Assembly (NCBI GenBank): GCA_949317995.1
Contig: OX439037.1
Location: forward strand, 17,968,324-18,032,323
Direction of reading: 5' to 3'
From: Acholoe squamosa
Taxonomy: Eukaryota > Annelida > Polychaeta > Phyllodocida > Polynoidae
Length of the DNA stretch: 64,000 nucleotides
The position numbers were made by a program, and so were the translations under genes. Positions within the stretch are counted from its first letter, which is position 1. Every line of letters starts with the position of its first letter. Of this stretch, positions 36,993 through 48,158 are shown in pieces. The notes under the pieces were generated by a model, which saw nothing but the letters and a program-made list of their open reading frames with translations, made no database searches and was not told the origin of the DNA.

Positions 36993-37782
36993 TATTAACC
37001 CAAATTATACTAAAGCCAGAGTTTTGGCATGAGAGGATTGAAATTGTACTGTATACCTAAATATGCACCATTTCGAATTTTGAGGGGATCGGATGATAAT
37101 ATCCAGTGATATAAGGTTTTCAATACTGACCTAAATGTAGGTTGTTACGAGAATCCACATCACCTTATAGTGAACTGTGTGTATTCAAGGTCAAGCCTTA
37201 TGACCTTAACCTTGAGCAGGGTCACCCATATTACATTCAATTATGAGGGTCATATAGCATTGCCAAATATCAAAATTTGATAAACCTAGGCTAAGCCATT
37301 ATGGAAATATGAAGTGATAACATTCCAATTCATATCTATACAAACTACATACCTATGCATAGGAAACCAGACCCCCTATCTTCCTAACGACCTACATGTA
37401 GGTCACTTTTGAACAATAGGCCATATCTTAGGAAGTTATGTTTCCATGACAACCACCATTTGCATGTATAAACTTGTATAATAGTTTTCCAAATCAACTA
37501 AAGTTTGAATACTAGGCACTAAGTCTGATAAAACAACAGATTCATTTTTCAAATATGCCTTTTTGCCTATTTTCAGATTGTGTGGCATTTTGGTAACCAT
37601 GGCAACCATACAAAAATTGGTTGGCAACTTGATTTTTGAATTATATGAAATCTTTAAGAGAGGAACTTTAAAATATGATTGAAATATATAATGCATCTTA
37701 TTTTCTCAGGAGGACGGGTATGTGTCCTTTATGGTATTGTAAGTGACCTACATGTAGGACTTTAGTATAATCTGGGTTAATA
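36993..37782. mobile_element. 790-bp TIR element with GACCTACATGTAGGTC palindromes
   Basis: The left end TATTAACCCAAATTATACTA is mirrored by TAGTATAATCTGGGTTAATA at the right. TA at both edges would fit a TA target duplication. Three copies of the palindrome GACCTACATGTAGGTC or close variants lie near the left (37,128), at the exact centre (37,389) and near the right end (37,745). A perfect X-box variant GTAACCATGGCAAC lies at 37,593-37,606. Non-autonomous; no transposase seen. Confidence 0.8.
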
Positions 37783-38279
37783 AGTCTCTCGTTTAGATAG
37801 TGAGTCTCAATTTTAAATACTCTGATTAGATTCTGCCCTGATTGCCAAATCACCTTGACAGTAGCCCTTACAGTGAAGTGTCTAACTTGATAGCCTTATA
37901 AATCTTTTTGTTTATTTTCGCTCATGATGTTTCTGCAGCACCCTGACAGCCCGGCAATGTTACCTTCCTCAGGAGACCCTTTCTGAGCAGCTTAAAGAAT
38001 AGAACTAGATGGTTTGAAGTGTCTGGCATGTCCAAGGATAATTAGCTGTTCAGCCTTGTAGGGCAAATGGAGATGGTCCATTTCTAACTTTCGTCCATCT
38101 ACACTCTTAATGCAGCTTATTCACATTTAGGCACAGAAACAAGCAGAAATAATAAGCTTAAATAAGGAGAGCTTATTTTCAATGTTACAGTTCGCAACAC
38201 ACCAAACTACAATCTATCTACATGTACCTTATACGTGCTTAGCTAGAAAGCAATCTATCATGGAAAACCGTTATTCTAA
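37783..38279. other. Spacer between blocks
   Basis: No gene. Around 38,072-38,125 a segment (GGTCCATTTCTAAC, TCTACACTCT) resembles 52,884-52,935 just past block B, hinting that the duplicated unit reached here and that the junction lies near 38.5 kb. Confidence 0.4.
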
Positions 38280-38575
38280 ATGAGGATTTTTGCCATTTAT
38301 TAATGTTTTGTTAATTTACTCAAGGAGCTGAGAACTGAAAACAGACCTAGAGAATTACCTCTGGAACCAATTTTATGATGAAAACATTACATTTCTTGGG
38401 TCATTTATCAACAAACCTATATGTTTTGCATTATCGGTATGAACATTTATAATAGGATATAATGAATTGATTTTTTAATTAAGAAATTGTAGCCCATTTC
38501 AAAGCCTGTGACTTTAACGTAAAAAGGCCATTTTCCTATAGATGAATGTCTTCCCCTCTTGGTTTGCATATGATC
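38280..38575 (+). repeat. X-box/CTCF-motif repeat family, partial copy
   Basis: Matches the flanks of the LINE-interrupted copy in block B: GAACCAATTTTATGA, AAAACATTACATTTCTT and AAAGCC-TGAC-AAAAAGGCCATTTTC blocks occur in the same order as at 42,905-43,050 and 45,990-46,080. The part carrying the motifs is missing here. Confidence 0.65.
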
Positions 38576-38776
38576 AAAATCAGCTTTTTTTTTCTTCTAG
38601 ACCATTTGATCTGAAGCAAATAGGAACAAGCAAGTTTGTGGCTGTTGGTTGATAAAATGTACCAATGTCCTTTAGATTTAAGACGCTGGTCCTCCCTATG
38701 GAAACTGCCTTGACATTCACCCTCTGAAGTAGGCCTGACATCTGCTTCCTTCTAATGGACTGTGGGTGCCTTGCCA

Positions 38777-38935
38777 ATTCCGCATTAGTGGATTCTTTAG
38801 TGGGCCGACCCCTGCTTAAGCTGATACCTTGCGAGATAAGGACTGATAACAACAGGCTGATGGGTTCCAGGTGTTATGTAATTCACCCTGAAAAGTCTGA
38901 GGTGAATGAGAGGAATATTCTCGCTAGGTCGGAAT
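38777..38935. mobile_element. 160-bp insertion with short TIRs
   Basis: Block A reads straight through (near 24,987) where block B has this extra segment. It begins ATTCCGCATTAG and ends CTAGGTCGGAAT, a short imperfect inverted repeat. It may be a small MITE inserted after the duplication; a deletion in A is the alternative. Confidence 0.5.
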
Positions 38936-40019
38936 AGTCTGCTTGACAACCGGATTGGGGCTAGCTGGGAAAAGACCCAATTTCCAGCTCTGAAGTACTT
39001 ACTGGTTCAGCTCCAGTTTTTATGGTTTCTGAGACATGCTTGTGAGATAAAGTACTAAATTGTCATTTCTACCAACGGTCACTGCTATCAGAGAAAGGTG
39101 GGATAAAGTTCTAGCATACTCCAAATAGATAGGAAGCCAGAAGGAGAAAGTGTGGACCTGTCACTCACTGCCATACATTACTGTTATCCACTTTGATAAA
39201 TTTGTAAATCATCAGGCTTCATGTCTGCTTAATTGAGTGAACTGCTCATGAATACTGAAGTAGTAGCTGGATATTGATAGTACCACCATATGTTGAGTTA
39301 GTGTATATTATGTTTGTCTGCCAAAATCAATGAGATTATGAAAGATCCAAATGATGTTGGTACTCTCCAGACCATCTGATTTTGTGAGTGACTGCGGTGG
39401 GTAAATAACAAGGCGTCAGTGGGAGCCAAATGCTCCTCTTGCATTAATAGAGCTGCTCTTATGTTATATGAGTCAGGTCAGTAGGAACTGCTCACAGACA
39501 ATAGTTACTGCTCAGACAGAGGGAGATAGTGGAGGGGTGAACAGATAAGACTAAGTGAGAGGTGTTTCCCAATATCCCTGCATTTGGGTACTTTCTATAC
39601 AACGAAAGTGTAGCCTCATCCGCTGTTCAATACACTATGAATTTTACTTAACCATGACCACTTGGAGGTCATCAGCCCAAACTTCATCAGATAGAATCAG
39701 AAGATTAAATTAAATGGGAACAACAAATAGATACAGCGTGTGACCCTCTTTTATAAACAACACCATTGTATCTGAGCTATAACCTGCATATCCAAGTTAT
39801 ACACTGAATTTCATATTAGAATATTACTAACACATTATATTTGGTATGAAAATACAGGATACTGTTGGCACCTAAACTGGTAAAGAACCTTCTCAATATT
39901 CTCTCACCTTCCATGAATAGGGCTGCTCCTATGCCATGTTAGTCAGGGCAGCATCAACTCTGAGCAGCTCACAGACACCATAAACAGGGCGTGGGGTTGG
40001 AGAAGATCTAATCAGGTAA

Positions 40020-41680
40020 ACCTCTGTGAAACAGCTTTTTATCTGATTTAAGAATTGGTTTAAAGAAATCATTGAGCAGTAAGAAAATACAATCTTGCCC
40101 TGTATTAGGCTTCCATTGCCAGGAAATGAGTATATTGCATGTAGATAAACATTAGGTCATGTATATTGAAATATCTCATGTATTCAAACTACGTCTACTA
40201 TCTAAGTCATCATGTTGGATCTAGGGTTGATCTCCATTGCTTCTTGAGCCTGATCATTTAATTAGAATAAAAAAAACATACTTTGTATTTTCTACCACCC
40301 TAGAACACTTTTCTTGTCTGCCATAACCCATCTCCATGTGCAATGTTTGTATTGAACTGGTCAGACTACTTTTGTGTATAGAATTATAGGCTTATACTGA
40401 GGAGTAAATTAAAAAAAGTAGCTAGAGGAGCTTCCGACACAGCGATCAAGAGGAGAAAGCAAGAAAGAAATCTATTATGTTGGACAGCTGAATATAGTGA
40501 ACACAATGGTGTTATAACATCATAGCTTCAGTATGACAATAGAAATAAGCACTTTGCACAGTATTCATGCTCAGACGATGTAGATAGGTTATGTGAATGC
40601 ATATTTCCACTGTGTATTTTTACATGCTATACCCCTCCGCATATCCCTCTCTGTATAACCTAGCCTGATGCTGTAGATGGGATACAGCTCTAAGTATATC
40701 ACATAGAAGTAATCGTGTCACTGACAAATATGATTCAATGGGGACAAAATACCTTGTAACTAATAATGTCATCCATTTATTTGTTGTCCATTGTGGTCTA
40801 TGCCACTTTCATGGTTATTGGTGAAAGTCAATTTGGTCAATTGTAGTCCTTTCATCATTTTGGGTATTGAATTCTGCATAAAAATTTACATAATAGCATA
40901 ATAATTTTTGGTCTATTTTTCATGCTTTTAGCCTCTGTAGCTCCCCTAGTGGCCAAATCCAGTACTAAAAATCCCGCAGGGAGTGCCCTTTCCCCTCATC
41001 TTCCCACAATTGCTTTACTTTCAAGTAGTAGGTAGAATTAATTAAGGTGTAACATTTGAATTTCATTGGAATTATGTCTAGTGCATGTCCATGCACTGTT
41101 GATTTCTGTAACTCCCGCAGTATAACCAGGCTTGTACTATACTGTAGGGCATGCAAAAAAGCGACTCCATATTTGGGGACAAAAGTGTCAAATAAATACA
41201 AATACAATTAATACTGTTTCCTGGAAGCAAGATAAGCGACTAGACAGCTGGTCTAGCCAAGTGCTTAATGAAAAGTAGGAGGTAAAAGAACTTGCAACTG
41301 AATACCATATTCAAACTATCTTTTCCAAGCTATATCTAACATAAACAGGCATAGCGTATATAAAAATGCATGGGCACAAATCTGTGCTACCCCAGTCACT
41401 ACACTCGACATACCCAACATTGTATAGGGCTATCTAAGTTAAATACCACACTGTAGAATCTACAGGAATCAGTTGATTGAACTACTGAATACAACGTGAC
41501 CAACTAGCCCATTCTTGCACACTGATTGGTCTGACTGGTAGCACGTGATCTATATCCAGCATCCAATAGCCGCCATCCAAGCCTTGTTTTCATTGTGGCA
41601 GTCTGACCCTTTGTGAAGCAGTAGCAGAGTTAGTGATTTGATCCTGGGTTGTTTACATGTGTGGAATAATTGTTAACAAA
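40020..41680. repeat. Block B-only DNA with an X-box/CTCF-family segment
   Basis: At 40,941-40,975 the order CCCCTAGTGGCC then AAAAATCCCGCAGGGAG parallels the CTCF-like portion of the repeat at 17,060 and 58,001, though the core has a mismatch. The rest is unassigned. An 80-codon minus ORF here is not gene-like. Confidence 0.5.
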
Positions 41681-41725
41681 TATTGTTATTGGATTGAGAA
41701 AAGGGAATCATATTACATGAAGTGA

Positions 41726-41899
<174 letters not shown>

Positions 41900-41974
41900 T
41901 GTGCACACAGCCTGTTTACCGTAATGGTTAAAAGGTTTCAAGTATCAAACACCAAATAAATTTCTTTCTTCTCG

Positions 41975-42110
41975 GGCTCATCTCTCTCTCTATCTCTCTC
42001 TTTATCTTTCTCTCTTTCTCTCGCTCAACTCTCTTTCCATCTCCCTCCCTCTCTCTCTCTCTCTCACACACACTCTCTCTCTCTCTCTCTCTCTCTCCTT
42101 CTCCCTCCCT
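41975..42110. repeat. (TC)n-rich microsatellite
   Basis: Interrupted TC array with a CACACACA patch. It sits at the same relative place as the TC array in block A. Confidence 0.9.
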
Positions 42111-42559
42111 ACCATAATAATTACCAAATTTCACTGCCCACTTTGCTTGACAAACAGAGTTGATGATTCTAGACTGCGTGGCTATTGCTTTGTGCTGCCA
42201 GTGTTGTTTTAGAGTTTTAGGTGATGAAGCTTAGTTGCAAGCCACTGCCAACTGCATTAGCAGCCAAGAGGAATTCATAACATATTTGGGTATCTTTCCT
42301 GTTGGATGATGTTAAGTACTGCACTGAAAACCTCCAGGATCCAGAACTCGTCAATAGTGATGACTTTAGGTGCTCAAGTTGACAATACCTAAAACTACAG
42401 CTTTAGGTCATAAGGGGGTAGTCATAGGTGACAACCTAAAGTCGTCAGTATTGCTGTCAGTTACAACTATATAGTCCTGTGTAGAAATTACATGTAATAT
42501 GTATAGTATTGTCTTTTCCATTTTCCCAATATTATTTCTTTAATTACATCTCGTTATTT

Positions 42560-43075
42560 CATCCACCATTAAAAAGTTTACTGTGGGTATTCCCAACCCA
42601 CTGTCATAGATTCAGTGAAACAATAATCTGTGGCCCAACGAGGAAGAACGTGCCTCCGGGGGGGGGGGGAATTTTAGTACTGGTTTTGGCCACCAGGGGG
42701 CAGAATATGGATAAAACTCTGACAAATATGCTAAAAAAAAGCTTTAGATCAATTTTGTATAAGGAATCCAGTGATATGCTTAAAACCATTCCATCTCCAC
42801 TGAAAATGTTCCATTTTTGGAATGTTGGTTTCCATGGAAACATAGAAAATTTGTATATAAGGCAATTTCTGGTTGCCATGGAAACCACTCCCCTATTCCA
42901 ATTGGGAATTTTTGCCACAAACTCATTTTGAAATTCCTTAAGGAACCCAGAACCGAAAACAAAACTCAAAAATCCCCTCTAGAACCAATTTTATGACAAA
43001 AACATTACATTTCTTTGGTTATTTTTCCACAAAACTGTATTTCTTTGCATTTTTAGTGTTTTTTGAAGTCGTTTA
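42560..43075 (-). repeat. X-box/CTCF-motif repeat, interrupted by the LINE
   Basis: In reverse orientation to the copies at 16.9 and 57.8 kb: GCCACCAGGGGGCA (42,689-42,702), then palindromic GTTTCCATGGAAAC (42,828-42,841) and a near X-box GTTGCCATGGAAAC (about 42,872-42,885), 170 bp from the CTCF-like core. A G-run at 42,657-42,669 precedes it. The repeat resumes on the far side of the LINE at 45,960-46,090. Overlapping ORFs of 140 and 121 codons on opposite strands lie wholly in this repeat. Confidence 0.7.
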
Positions 43076-43079
43076 TTGG

Positions 43080-45935
43080 GCAAAAACAAGGTACATAAAA
43101 TGTAAGATGTTTAACCTAGCACCTACGCATTGTAGTGCTTACGCTAGGACCCACAATATAACTTAATTCAATTCAAATAGACATTTTTGATTAACAATAA
43201 TAGCAGTCATATTACATAGTTTCTTCCACTTAGCCTACTAGGGTTTTATAGTTGTAAACTACCCTAAGTAACAAAAATCTGATGCTTTTAATAGTGATGA
43301 TGATGAGATGAGATGAACATAGAAATATATTATCCTAGGTCTGATGTATATACTTAGTTTATATAAAGCAATTTGGGTAAACTTTTCTCACACTATTTTT
43401 AAATTCATAGAAATTATTAATGACAGTATATTCTGGTTTTAGTTGATTCCATCTTAATATAGCTCTGTAATAGGCGCTTCTCAATACAGTTGGTTTCAGG
43501 CAATGTGGGACTAACAATCTTTTACCCTGATGGTACCGTGTAGCTATATTCCTACTATCTACAAGATTTATATTTTGGGTCAACATATAACCATGAGATA
43601 ATAGATGTAGATCTCGTCTAACATGAAGTTCTGAACAATTACTCCTTTCTTGTATCTGTTTAGTAGTCATAACAGGATTTTCTTCTAGTTTAACTTTATA
43701 TACCATTCTTAAGACTCTATTCTGTAACATTTGAAGGTCTCTATTTTCTCCTCTATAATCACGATCCCATATGAAGTCACAATAGTCGAATATAGGTAAT
43801 ATCATGGATTTGAAAACAGTTAGAGAGGCATTTTCATCCAAGAGACCTCTTACTCGTCCCATTTGGAAAATCCTGTGTCTAATAGTTTGCATGGTATTTT
43901 CTCTGTGTTTTACAAATTTCAACTCAGTATCCATTAATAAGCCTAGGTAGGGAAAATTGTCCACCTTTTCAAGGATCACATTGTTCATTAAAAATTGAGT
44001 TCTATGATTGGGGTTTGTATTAAAAGACATCCATTTAGTTTTTTGTACATTAATAGTCAGGGTATTGTTAAGGCACCATGCTACAATCCTCTGAATGACC
44101 TGGTTCATTATATAAGGTGAGTCCACCGATACAACCGCATCATCTGCATATAGTGTAATTTTACAGTCTACTGCTTTAGCTAACAAATTAATATAAATGG
44201 AAAACAATACTGGACCCAAAACTGAACCCTGAGGTACTCCATATGTAATGGGTTTCAGTGTTGAAACAATATCATTAGCCAAGGTACACTGCTGTCGATT
44301 TGACAAGTAATTTTTGAAAAAATCACATGTCTTATTGTTAAGTCCTAGATCATGTAATTTTTGGAGCAATTTTGGGTGTGAGACTGTGTCAAATGCTTTT
44401 TTGAAATCGATGTATAGACAGTAAGTAGGCTTATTTATAATATAATTATCAATAATTGTTTTCAGATGTTCAGTAATAGCTGTTTGAGTCGAATGACCTT
44501 TTCTATAACCATGTTGGGTAGGACACAGCAATTCTTGTCTCTCCATATATAGTTGTAACCTTTTACATACAATCTTTTCAAGTAGTTTTCCCATAATAGG
44601 CAATAGACTAATCGGTCTAAGGTCTTCCACATTCATAGAGTTTGCCTTTTTAGGTAAGGGTATAACAGTGGCTCGTTTCCATTCCTCAGGAAAGGTGGCG
44701 GATGTCAAACATTTATTATACAGTGATCTGAAGACATCTGGTATAGCAAACAGGGAATCCTTAATAACAAAAGACTTACAATGTATCATAGCTGAGGGTT
44801 TCTTAATATCTATTGATTTGACCAGTTTAATGAAGTCTATATAGGACAGCTCAAAGAGAAGATTTGTTTCCTCTACTATTGTACCATATGGGGTAGCCAG
44901 ATTTTCATCACCATCACCAGGTGGGAGTGCATTAGCTAGTTTTTCTCCAATACCAGTGAAAAAACTATTTATATATTCAGCACAATTTTCAGGAGGAATA
45001 ACTAGATTTGTTGTATTGTTTCTGAGTTTAATTAATGTAGCACATGTCTTATTGGGTAGCACCTTTTTGATCGGCTCCCAGTATTTAGCAGGATCATTTT
45101 TCCTGTATTCTAATAAATCTGACATTTCTTTTTTCCTATTTTTAAATATTTCAGTTTGAACTCTATGCTTATAAAAGCTGGCGATTCTCCAGTCATCTTC
45201 ACTCATCGTATTCTTTGCAGTCCTATATAGTCCATCTCTTACTTTCATTAAATCTAATATATCTTCAGTTAACCATGATGGTGTATACTCGGGTATAATT
45301 ATCGTTCTAATAGGGCACCTCTCATCCAAAAAATTATTTATCACCTTAAGAATGCTTTTCCACATATCATTTGGGTTATCTTGCAACAGTACTTCTTCCC
45401 AGTTATAGTTTACTAGGGCATTTTTTAAAGTTAAGAAGTCATAGTTTCTATATGACCTAGCTTTAACCCTTTTCTTCTTTATTTTATGTCGCTCACATTT
45501 GATTACTAAAAATATTGGGCTATGGTCAGAGATATGGTAATCCAGTGTTCCATAAGTAGAAGCATTATGAACGTTGGTATAAATATGATCTAGTAGTGTC
45601 CCAGATCTTGGTCGAGTGACAACATTAATCAGTTGGAAAAGGTTGTTTTCAGTACAGAAATCATCAACAGAAGAATCATTTACATCTTTTTTGTCAAATA
45701 GATTTACATTGAAATCACCCATAATAATTAATTTTCTGTTTTTCGTTACCTTACTTTTCAATTCACCAAGTTTAATATATATTGATTTGAGATCATTGCA
45801 GTCTGGTGGTCTATAGCACAAAAAAGACTTTATATTTTACAACACTAATTTCTACATCCACACATAGGATCTCATAGTTTTCAGTTATAAAGGATGAATT
45901 AGTTTCTGATAGGATGTAATGCATTTAGAGCTTAT
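43080..45935 (-). mobile_element. LINE (Jockey/CR1-like), 5'-truncated insertion
   Basis: Holds the 820-codon ORF, about 280 bp of 3' region rich in GATGA words, and at the 5' side about 110 bp more of endonuclease-like sequence. It lies within the X-box/CTCF repeat, which itself lies in the 4.15-kb TIR element, so this is the last of three nested events. The long open frame implies a comparatively young insertion. The exact ends and target duplication could not be fixed. Confidence 0.8.
43359..45821 (-). CDS. LINE ORF2: endonuclease/reverse transcriptase, N-terminally incomplete
   Basis: 820 codons without a stop. Residues 1-105 are the C-terminal half of an APE-type (exonuclease-endonuclease-phosphatase) domain with YRPP (3-6), GDFNVN (35-40) and SDH (98-100), which nicks target DNA. 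Residues about 375-680 are the reverse transcriptase: RPISLLP (402-408), motif A YIDFKKAFD (470-478), motif B GVPQGSVLGP (528-537), motif C YADD (558-561), and the thumb with PYLGLLMD (624-631). The remainder is a C-terminal region without a recognised zinc knuckle. The N-terminal endonuclease motifs are missing. Upstream, TNSSFITENYEILCVDVEI continues the domain in another frame across a T-run, so one frameshift separates it from this ORF. The superfamily call (Jockey/CR1-like) comes from the domain order; the exact clade is not determined. Confidence 0.9.
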   Translation of the reverse strand: MCYRPPDCNDLKSIYIKLGELKSKVTKNRKLIIMGDFNVNLFDKKDVNDSSVDDFCTENNLFQLINVVTRPRSGTLLDHIYTNVHNASTYGTLDYHISDHSPIFLVIKCERHKIKKKRVKARSYRNYDFLTLKNALVNYNWEEVLLQDNPNDMWKSILKVINNFLDERCPIRTIIIPEYTPSWLTEDILDLMKVRDGLYRTAKNTMSEDDWRIASFYKHRVQTEIFKNRKKEMSDLLEYRKNDPAKYWEPIKKVLPNKTCATLIKLRNNTTNLVIPPENCAEYINSFFTGIGEKLANALPPGDGDENLATPYGTIVEETNLLFELSYIDFIKLVKSIDIKKPSAMIHCKSFVIKDSLFAIPDVFRSLYNKCLTSATFPEEWKRATVIPLPKKANSMNVEDLRPISLLPIMGKLLEKIVCKRLQLYMERQELLCPTQHGYRKGHSTQTAITEHLKTIIDNYIINKPTYCLYIDFKKAFDTVSHPKLLQKLHDLGLNNKTCDFFKNYLSNRQQCTLANDIVSTLKPITYGVPQGSVLGPVLFSIYINLLAKAVDCKITLYADDAVVSVDSPYIMNQVIQRIVAWCLNNTLTINVQKTKWMSFNTNPNHRTQFLMNNVILEKVDNFPYLGLLMDTELKFVKHRENTMQTIRHRIFQMGRVRGLLDENASLTVFKSMILPIFDYCDFIWDRDYRGENRDLQMLQNRVLRMVYKVKLEENPVMTTKQIQERSNCSELHVRRDLHLLSHGYMLTQNINLVDSRNIATRYHQGKRLLVPHCLKPTVLRSAYYRAILRWNQLKPEYTVINNFYEFKNSVRKVYPNCFI

Positions 45936-47017
45936 TTCCTATTTTCATTTGTACACACAAACCTATGTTTGACAAGCAATTACAGCAAAACTACCGGGGA
46001 TATTTTATCTCAAGATATCTCATTTTAAAGCCCATGACTTAAACCTTAAAAAGCCATTTTCTCCCAGGAGGCATGTTTTCCCTCACCTGGTCACCTTGTG
46101 ATGTAGTATATTGTGAGTACACCCATCTATCTAAGCCGTGTGAATTACCAGGATGACCCATCTATTTCTACCCTTTCTACTTAGAAATTCCTATCTTTCT
46201 CAGGTAAATTTGTATCAAACATTGCCCATGTTCTCCTACTCATAGTCGACTATACAACAAAAGCAATGTAAAGATAAGGCTCAATATATGGCCCAGGTCA
46301 CATCATTTGTATCATAGAAATGCATAGTGGGGCCCTCTCATGGAACAATCCCAGAGTAGCAGTAGAGCCAAGGTGGTCAGTATGACGACTTAGGGTCGTC
46401 ATAATGACCTGACGACCCTCTGATGACCCTAAACTTGTCATATATGACGACTTACCATTAGCGGCGGGTTTTCAGTGTGGACATCATAGGCTTTTGCTTG
46501 TGGATCCTGCATACAGTGGCAGACTGAGCAAATCCCTTGGCTGTAGAATTGATTTTGTTGTTCCTCGCATTCAAAGATGGCATAGGGCATGTACAATCAA
46601 ATTTATACCTAAGTGAATGCTAAAAACTTCAAAAGAACCATAAAGTGAGACTGTAGCCTGCACTGAATATCACAAGAAGCTTTTCATCTTTAATGGCAAT
46701 GACTGATTAATGATGTTATGTATTTTGTATGATATGTGCACCCAGCGTATATGTGTCAATATATCCATTAAATATTTTAGCTCCTATTGGAGAAGAAAAC
46801 CAATTCCTTCTTTGAGACTGTCAACCTTCAGAGGTATATCTGTAGGCAAATTGTCATTGCCAGGAGACAGCCTGCCTTATGGGTGAGAGAGAATATTGAA
46901 TTTGTGCTAGCTATAATTACCTAAATGTTTATCCTCAGCCAACAGGGAGCAGGGCCTAAGCAGAGACTACTATGTGGGAGCCATGCTTTACCATTTTCTC
47001 TCCATACTAACATGTCA

Positions 47018-47280
47018 GGAGGGCATTTCTTAACACACTACGACTGCTGTCCTTAAAATCGTAGTGAGAACCTAATAATTTGGCCTTAACAGCACCATGA
47101 ACTAGTAGTCCCTAATGTCTGCACCAGTACGACTGCCCTACTAAACCTTACGCAATTAGTGCATAGCTGCTAATCGTAGTGAGCAGTCGTAGGGCAGTTC
47201 CTATGATAGCCTGGCTTATTCTTGGCATTTTTAAATCGTAGTGGCTGTGTGCAGTTGTAGTACATTGAGAAATGGCCTCC
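47018..47280 (-). mobile_element. MITE family 1, copy 3 (263 bp)
   Basis: Inverted copy. Block A gives the empty site: TATGTCA-GAGCTAG at 27,211-27,222 corresponds to ATGTCA, then the MITE, then AGAGCCAG in B. The insertion therefore postdates the duplication, and only one or two bases (A or CA) are duplicated at the target. Confidence 0.9.
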
Positions 47281-47881
47281 AGAGCCAGTTTGAGGCAGCT
47301 CTAACACCAGACCCCTTCTTATGGGCACCTGGTGCTCTACGAAGTGTCCTCTTAGTCTAAAAATCGGCCAGGGTCTGGATTTGTTGAGGCCCTTTCTCGG
47401 CAGAGGTACCTGTACCAATGCAAGTTTTAGATTTCAAAAACATTTCATAATCCTTCAGGTAAAATAGATGGTTTTCAATTCATATTGCAAGTTCATTAGC
47501 AGGTTTTGAGAACAGTGGATAGGATTCACGGTAGCAAAATGCTTTGGCATAAATAGTTTCCAATTGACTGTAATGACTACATACTCCTTATGATCATTAA
47601 AACTTAGACTTCAGTCTCTTTGATCAGGTATTGATGATGCTTTTAGAGCTGGATAAAAGCCCTCCATTGCCATGAGTCTTAGTTATCTGTATAGAAAGAG
47701 GAGTCTATAGGAATCTGTTAAAAATCTAGATTTGCTGCTTCATAGTGTGAGCAACTTTAGTTCCCCTAGTTGAAATAGAAACCAGACATTCTAGTGGGCC
47801 TTTGGAGCTGCATCTGCATTCATATCAATACACCATACATGTCTTATTTGTGGCCAACAGTGTACATTTAAATGTTGCAAT

Positions 47882-48158
47882 AATAAGAGTTTGGTTCCAA
47901 AACGCAATAAACGCCATTTTGGAAATAAAGGCCAATACCCTTAAAGCCTACAGATTAGAGATACATGAATGTAAGGCAAAAACGATTTTCTTTGAGAAAC
48001 ATATTTTTAGGCTGATCAAATTTTGATTAGTAAAGATTTCATCATGATAGCACTAAAATTAACTGCAGGGAAGCACTACAAAAATGAGTATATTATGCTG
48101 AAAATCTGGAATGGATTTATTGCCTTTTGGAACCAAACTCTTCTTATACTGTTATGTA
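47882..48158. mobile_element. MITE family 3 (about 275 bp)
   Basis: The left end TAAGAGTTTGGTTCCAAAAC is mirrored at the right by TTTTGGAACCAAACTCTT. Block A (near 29,175) lacks it. A partial relative occurs at 52,765-52,860 (GGAACGCAATAAGTGCCATT, then ATTTTCTTTGA). Confidence 0.8.

Larger units (their letters stand above)
42322..46475. mobile_element. 4.15-kb TIR element in block B, ends CACTGAAAACC
   Basis: CACTGAAAACC at the left is exactly mirrored by GGTTTTCAGTG at the right, with TG outside both ends. Inside each end are GTCGTCA/TGACGAC and CTAAAGTCGTCA/CCTAAGTCGTCA words in both orientations. Block A lacks the whole interval, so it is a single insertion boundary. CACTG ends, subterminal repeats and a 2-bp duplication are reminiscent of EnSpm/Mirage-like elements (inference). 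It carries no transposase; the interior is an X-box/CTCF repeat and a LINE. Confidence 0.65.

Noticed and set aside
42509-42969. Overlapping 140-codon plus and 121-codon minus ORFs
   Set aside because: Both lie entirely inside the X-box/CTCF repeat, overlap each other, and show no domain or conservation in other copies.
47170-47418. 82-codon minus ORF
   Set aside because: Mostly MITE family 1 sequence; the same peptide appears in the other MITE copies.
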